A stretch of DNA of 64,000 nt. It comes from Boswellia sacra (lineage: Eukaryota; Streptophyta; Magnoliopsida; Sapindales; Burseraceae). This document shows positions 59,510-64,000 of the stretch, piece after piece. The notes beneath the pieces are model-generated. The model had not been told where the DNA came from. It did not search any database and saw nothing but the letters and a program-made list of their open reading frames with translations. The translations under genes and the position numbers were made by a program. Each line of letters begins with the position of its first letter. Position 1 is the stretch's first letter. Location: positions 1 to 64,000 of the forward strand of contig SNVD02006886.1 of NCBI GenBank assembly GCA_013180625.2, read 5' to 3'.

Positions 59510-61750
59510 CATTTTCACAGTAGAAAATTTGATCACCTAATGCTCTCCAAGCTAAGCTGAAGTGATGCTTCTTTGGCTTTTAGCACTCTGTTTAGTTGCT
59601 GAGAAAGTTTTCATTTTATGAGGAATATCAACAGCAACAGCACTCATAGCGAATCTTCATTGTTGGAATGGGAGGTCTAAGAAAATTTAAGGTAAAAAAA
59701 TGTTAAAGTCGTTTTTCTTTTCTATTTTATCAGAAAATATGAAGCGCTCAAAGCTCAGATGAAAAAAGTTTATATTTTTTATTTTAAAAAAATAAAAAAA
59801 ACTGAACTTTGTTGTTATTATTTTTATTGAAATCACCTGCTTAAAAGAAATAAACAATATAGAGAAAAGGGTGGAGGTGAAAATTTATTTGAATAGTTAG
59901 AAGCATAAAAAAGTTAAAAAAATAAATTTATTTTTATATATATTTGATGTCTTTCTATTGTTGACTTGTATTCTATGCAATTTGTTGATGATACAGAGCT
60001 CTTGAACGCCTGTTCATGTTTGTTGTCTCATACATATGACATGAAAAGGGTAGCTGTCATTGGTAGGGATAAGCGCTTCAGTTAAAGATAGAAGAATTCA
60101 TTTACATTTTTTTCACAAAGCAGACATAACTTGATGTTTCTTTTGCCTTTTTCTGGGCACTACGTTTGGTTACCAAGAAAGTCTTCCTTTTATGAAGAAT
60201 GTCAAGAGCAATAGTCATGGTTGTTATTCGTGATTGGAATGGGAGAGGTTGGAAAAATTAGGGTGATAAACTTTAAGATTGTTTTTTTTTCCTTCTATTT
60301 AAAAGAAAGATTTGAACAAATAACGGATTCTTCAAACCTCATATAAGCCAAGTTGAATAATATAGAAATGAGGTGTAAGATAAGTTTTTTGAAATACTTG
60401 GAAGCATTAAGGAGTAGATGATACAAGTTTTAAATTTTATTTGTCTTGATTTTTGTTTTTATTTATAATTTTTTTTTGGTTTTGCAGCAGGGCATGTCCC
60501 ACCACTCAGTTTTGCCGACTCCCTGTTACATAGATGTTCTGCAGCTAATTGTAAGTTATGAAATAAGTGGATGTTAAGAGTAGTTCCAAAACTGGTCCTC
60601 TCTGTTTTCAAAAGTTCAAAGTTCTAATTTGGTAGGAATCTGGTTGCTATTATGAGATAAATGAAAGAAATTGATGTCTTGGAACAACTAATCCTCTCAG
60701 GTTGGTCATCTATTTCTAATTTGCTAGAAATGGATGAGATTTGCTAGGAAGAGTTTAGATTAATGATGAGCTTGAACTCTAACAATTCCTTAACCATGAA
60801 ACTTTAGAAGGGAACCTCCCAAACTGTTATGCGATAGATACTAAGAAGTTCTAAGCCTCACTGGTAATACCAGATGATAAAATTGATGATTTATTAGAGT
60901 TTTGCTCTATATATTTTGCTTGAATTTGTATTACTTGCAAAGATTTACAATATCCTATTGACTTGCTTTATATGCAATTTATTGATGATCCAGATCTATT
61001 AAATGCCAATTAATGTGTGTTGTCTTGTACAATGTGACATGAAAAGGGAGCATTGGTTGGGAGGGTGAAGCATTGCGCTCAAAGATGGAAGAAAGCAACA
61101 GTTTAGAAGGGAAGGCATCACTTGATTGGGTTTCCATACTACCTACAGGTACTCGTGTGAAAATTGAATGCATTATTTTGTAAAATTGGATTTTTTAAAT
61201 TTTTTTAAATTTCTTTTTTACCCATTGTTTGCTTTGTGCTGTAAATTTGGGCTTATGAAATAATTTCACAATATGCTAACGAGCATCGGAATTAAATGCA
61301 TGACAAATCTTCCCACATTGTTTAGGGAAAAGAGATTTGCATCTGGCAAAGAATAGGATGTTTGAATAAAGTTGGCTATTTGATGTCTATGCATGAGATG
61401 TTGTCTTATACAATATGACATAAAATTTAAAAAGTAAGATTGGTTGTAACAGTTTGTAGAAGGGACATAAATGATTGGTTTCTTATACTTCATCAGATAC
61501 ATATTTTGTAAATGTATGTGTCTTGTAAATGTTCAATGTGTTCTTATTTTAATTATTTATGGCTTGTTTTATGCTTTAGGTTTGGGCAAACAAAACAATT
61601 TGAAATTGTGGGAGGTAATGCATTTCAATATTTGCGGGATTTTCAAATGGAAAACTAAGAGAGTGCCACAATATAAGAGGCTTTCTAGGGAGATACTCAA
61701 AAAAGGGGAAAAAAAAAGGTAATGTCTTTTATCTCTATTTAGTTGGTTAC
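59510..61750 (+). other. Unidentified locus with duplicated segments
   Basis: Two diverged copies of a segment (about 59560-59690 and 60130-60260) share a short reading frame beginning ATG-AGG/AAG-AAT and ending in LEWE before a stop or likely splice site. A second segment is repeated at about 59975-60100 and 60970-61095, with a weaker third copy near 61375-61470. Both of its clear copies contain GACATGAAAAGGG. Possible exons are GHVPPLSFADSLLHRCSAAN (about 60490-60550), preceded by TTTTGCAG, and MEESNSLEGKASLDWVS (about 61085-61135), followed by GTACTC. No family is recognised and no continuous coding sequence can be assembled. It may be a multi-exon gene, a decayed gene, or a non-coding RNA host. 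Confidence 0.35.
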
Positions 61751-62156
61751 TCTCAAAGTTGTAACGTAATATGATCTGCCTGAATTTAAACATGCTCAAA
61801 TAGATAAACTAATATGATCTGATCCATCTAGGTGAAGGGGAAGTTGTTTCTTAGTTTCCTTGAAATGTATATATATATATTTATCCAAATTAAGGTTTCA
61901 GGAATTCTACACAATATATATTATAAAATAGTTGGATTCAATTTGATCTTTATTGTTTGTAATGTTGAATCTATGCTATTTTTTAATTAAGTTTTTAAAA
62001 AGTTGAGCTCATATGAGCTCAAATTTTAGAACTTTAATTAAAAAGTAGTCATGCTTTCTGTGTTGCAAGAAATAAAATCAAATAAAATCCATTTATATAT
62101 TGAATCATATTTTGTATAATTTTATAAACCTAATTAATTTGTTTTGATATAAAAAA

Positions 62157-62346
62157 GGTAGTCTTAACGTGTGTCTTAAGGGTACATATTAACATCTTGA
62201 AAATTGTGTAAATTTACTTGTAATTTGTATTTAAAAATTTTTATCAATAAATATTATATATATTTTTAAATTTCATTGTCTTTGAGTGAATTTACACAGT
62301 CTTCGAGGTGTTAACATGTATCTTTAAGACACACGTTGAGACTACC
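62157..62346. mobile_element. 190-bp MITE with arms of about 63 bp
   Basis: The left arm starts GGTAGTCTTAACGTGTGTC and the right arm, read in reverse, starts GGTAGTCTCAACGTGTGTC. The arms match at 54 of 64 positions, with all differences transitions. The loop of about 60 bp is AT-rich. No clear target duplication was found. Confidence 0.8.
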
Positions 62347-62797
62347 CATATAATAAACCTGTAATGCTAGCATTATGTTGCTTATATTTTAGGTTATATC
62401 ATTGTTATATATTTGATAACCTTCAACATATATGTAGGTGGATAACAAGGAACCTTATATTGTTTTGAAAACACTATTTAGAATTGAAATTTTTATTTCG
62501 TTCCATTACTAACTTATGTTTGATATTCTTATTAAACTTATTAATATGGTGAACTATTATTTTGGTGTACATAGATGATATACTTATTATGATGTAAAAA
62601 CCCAATGTGAAAGTGATAACTTATAAATTAATTAAATCAAATTTTTGTTATTTTTTAAACATGTTGAAAGTGCTGCCTGTATGTACAAACAGTTCCTTTT
62701 ATAAAGCCCCCGCATGGAGATAACACTTGGTTTTCATCAGTCACCGATAACCTGCATTACTTCTCATTAAATTCACTTTTACAGAAGCTTGAGTAAG

Positions 62798-62828
<31 letters not shown>

Positions 62829-63350
62829 TTCCTCAAAAGACAGAGATTTGGCTTCAATAATCCTTCAACAGAAATTTTAATTTCGTTCCATTACTTTTGT
62901 TTGATATTAACATTTATCATAGATCTTTGGAACATAGATTGCCAATTGTGTAGGGATTTTAGCTGGTTAATAATTTTACTGTCAACTGTTGTATATTCAC
63001 AATATTTAATGACAAAGCAAATATTAACTCAGTAGTGTAGTGTTACTGCCAGGTTGATAAATATTTCCGAAAGTTGTAAATTAGTTAAATAACTTGCGAT
63101 GAATCAAAATCTATTTAGTGATGGAAGGAAGGTCCTTCTTAGTCTCCTTGATCTCCTTGATCTTCATCTTCTCTCTTGGGGGGTTTTAGCTGCAAGGCAC
63201 CCATTTTTATTTTACAAACAAGTGAGGAAAATTTGAAAATAGTGGAGACAATAAGCCAAAAAGTGGGAAATGTTAAAAGAATAGTTAGAAATACTCATTG
63301 TTTCCTATTTTTATGTTCATTTTTATTTTTTTTTTGTATGAAAATTTCCC
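62347..63350. other. AT-rich DNA, no gene recognised
   Basis: It contains a (TA)n run at 62799-62825. A 72-codon ORF at 63176-63394 shows no known domain and runs into the pararetrovirus fragment in a different frame. Confidence 0.45.
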
Positions 63351-63354
63351 TTTT

Positions 63355-64000
63355 AAATCAAACTTCAAACTCAAACAAGACTAACTATACTTGAATCTCA
63401 AAATAAAAGTGATCAAGCTTCTAGTTCAAGAATAGAAAAAGATTATGTACAAATAGTAGACAAAATTAATTATCAAAAATGGTATATAAGAATTTTATTA
63501 TATATAGATAACTTTTTACAAATAGAAGCAATTGCTTTAGTAGATTCAGGAGCCGATCAAAATTGTATTAGAGAAGGTCTTATTTCGAAAAATATTATGA
63601 AAAAAACTTTTGAAAAATTAAGAGGTGCAAATGGAATGAATTTAGAAATTAATTATAAATGATCAAAAGTTAAAATATGTAATCAAGGATACTATTTCAA
63701 AACAACATTTATATTAGTTAAAAATCTTAGTCAAAATATTATTTTAGGCACTCCATTCTTAACACAAATATATCGATTTAAAGTTGATAGCCAAGGAATT
63801 CATGTAGAAATAATGGGAACAAAAATAAGTTTTAATTTTTTATCATCAATAGATACTAGAGAAATTCACCAATTACAAAAAAATACAATAACTAAACAAA
63901 TAAATTTAATAATTAATAAGCAAAATCATATTAATTATCTCCAAAAAGAAATTAAATATAAAAGAATTGAAGAACAATTAGAAAGGCCTAATATTAAAGA
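63355..64000 (+). pseudogene. Endogenous caulimovirid (pararetrovirus) protease region, broken
   Basis: A Lys/Ile/Asn-rich reading frame can be followed from 63355 to the window edge with one in-frame TGA at 63660-63662. It contains the retroviral-type aspartic protease motif DSGAD (63543-63557) and a later ILGTPFL block. A Gln/Lys/Glu-rich linker precedes the expected reverse transcriptase, which lies outside the window. This arrangement and composition match, from memory, endogenous Caulimoviridae (florendovirus-like) polyproteins and not LTR retrotransposons. It is an old integrated copy with at least one stop. Confidence 0.75.

Noticed and set aside
59540..59620. C/D snoRNA-like pattern (GTGATGC ... 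CTGA)
   Set aside because: The C box deviates from the consensus, no terminal stem was found, and the second copy of the segment loses the D-like box.

Overview
The window is nuclear DNA of a flowering plant, most probably a woody eudicot. Host genes are split by GT-AG introns, the intergenic DNA is AT-rich, and plant Copia, Gypsy and hAT elements are nested in one another. No bacterial, organellar, rRNA or CRISPR features were seen. The species cannot be fixed from sequence alone.

Layout. Positions 1-3811 look like the 3' part of a large Ty3/Gypsy element: a broken, intronless copy of a LOG-type cytokinin-activating gene (292-929), a long untranslated tract, a polypurine tract and a 1.5-kb LTR. 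Next come a TRIM-like relic (3829-4095) and a decayed NiaP/OCT7-type transporter pseudogene (4612-5510). From 5.6 to 23.5 kb there is a nest of three Copia elements. The 5' two-thirds of one (5663-9523, +) abuts a complete SIRE-like element on the minus strand (9524-17797). That in turn abuts the 3' half of a second SIRE-like relic (17798-23482, +), which carries a third, non-pol ORF. A non-autonomous hAT element with an 8-bp target duplication fills 23789-26232.

Three host genes can be read exon by exon, and their splice phases close exactly. The first is a bZIP-family protein (+, 29644-39380, 375 aa), whose 7.1-kb intron holds a young antisense chromovirus (31376-36792). The second is a COBRA-like protein closest to COBL6 (-, 46094-42955, 441 aa), with a TIR element in its upstream region. 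The third is the ubiquitin-like-domain CTD/proteasome phosphatase UBLCP1 (-, 54880-49583, 341 aa). The genes are unrelated in function (transcriptional regulation, cell-wall cellulose assembly, nuclear proteasome dephosphorylation) and form no pathway.

The right part (55-64 kb) is AT-rich intergenic DNA. It has two further TIR elements, a promoter rich in site II motifs and a telo-box in front of an unidentified locus with duplicated segments (59370-61750), and, at the edge, an endogenous caulimovirid (pararetrovirus) protease fragment. The most noteworthy items are the LOG copy inside a retrotransposon, the bZIP with Lys in place of the DNA-contacting Asn and three HxRxxS motifs, the young intronic chromovirus, the chimeric SIRE junction, the endogenous pararetrovirus piece, and the site II/telo-box locus.
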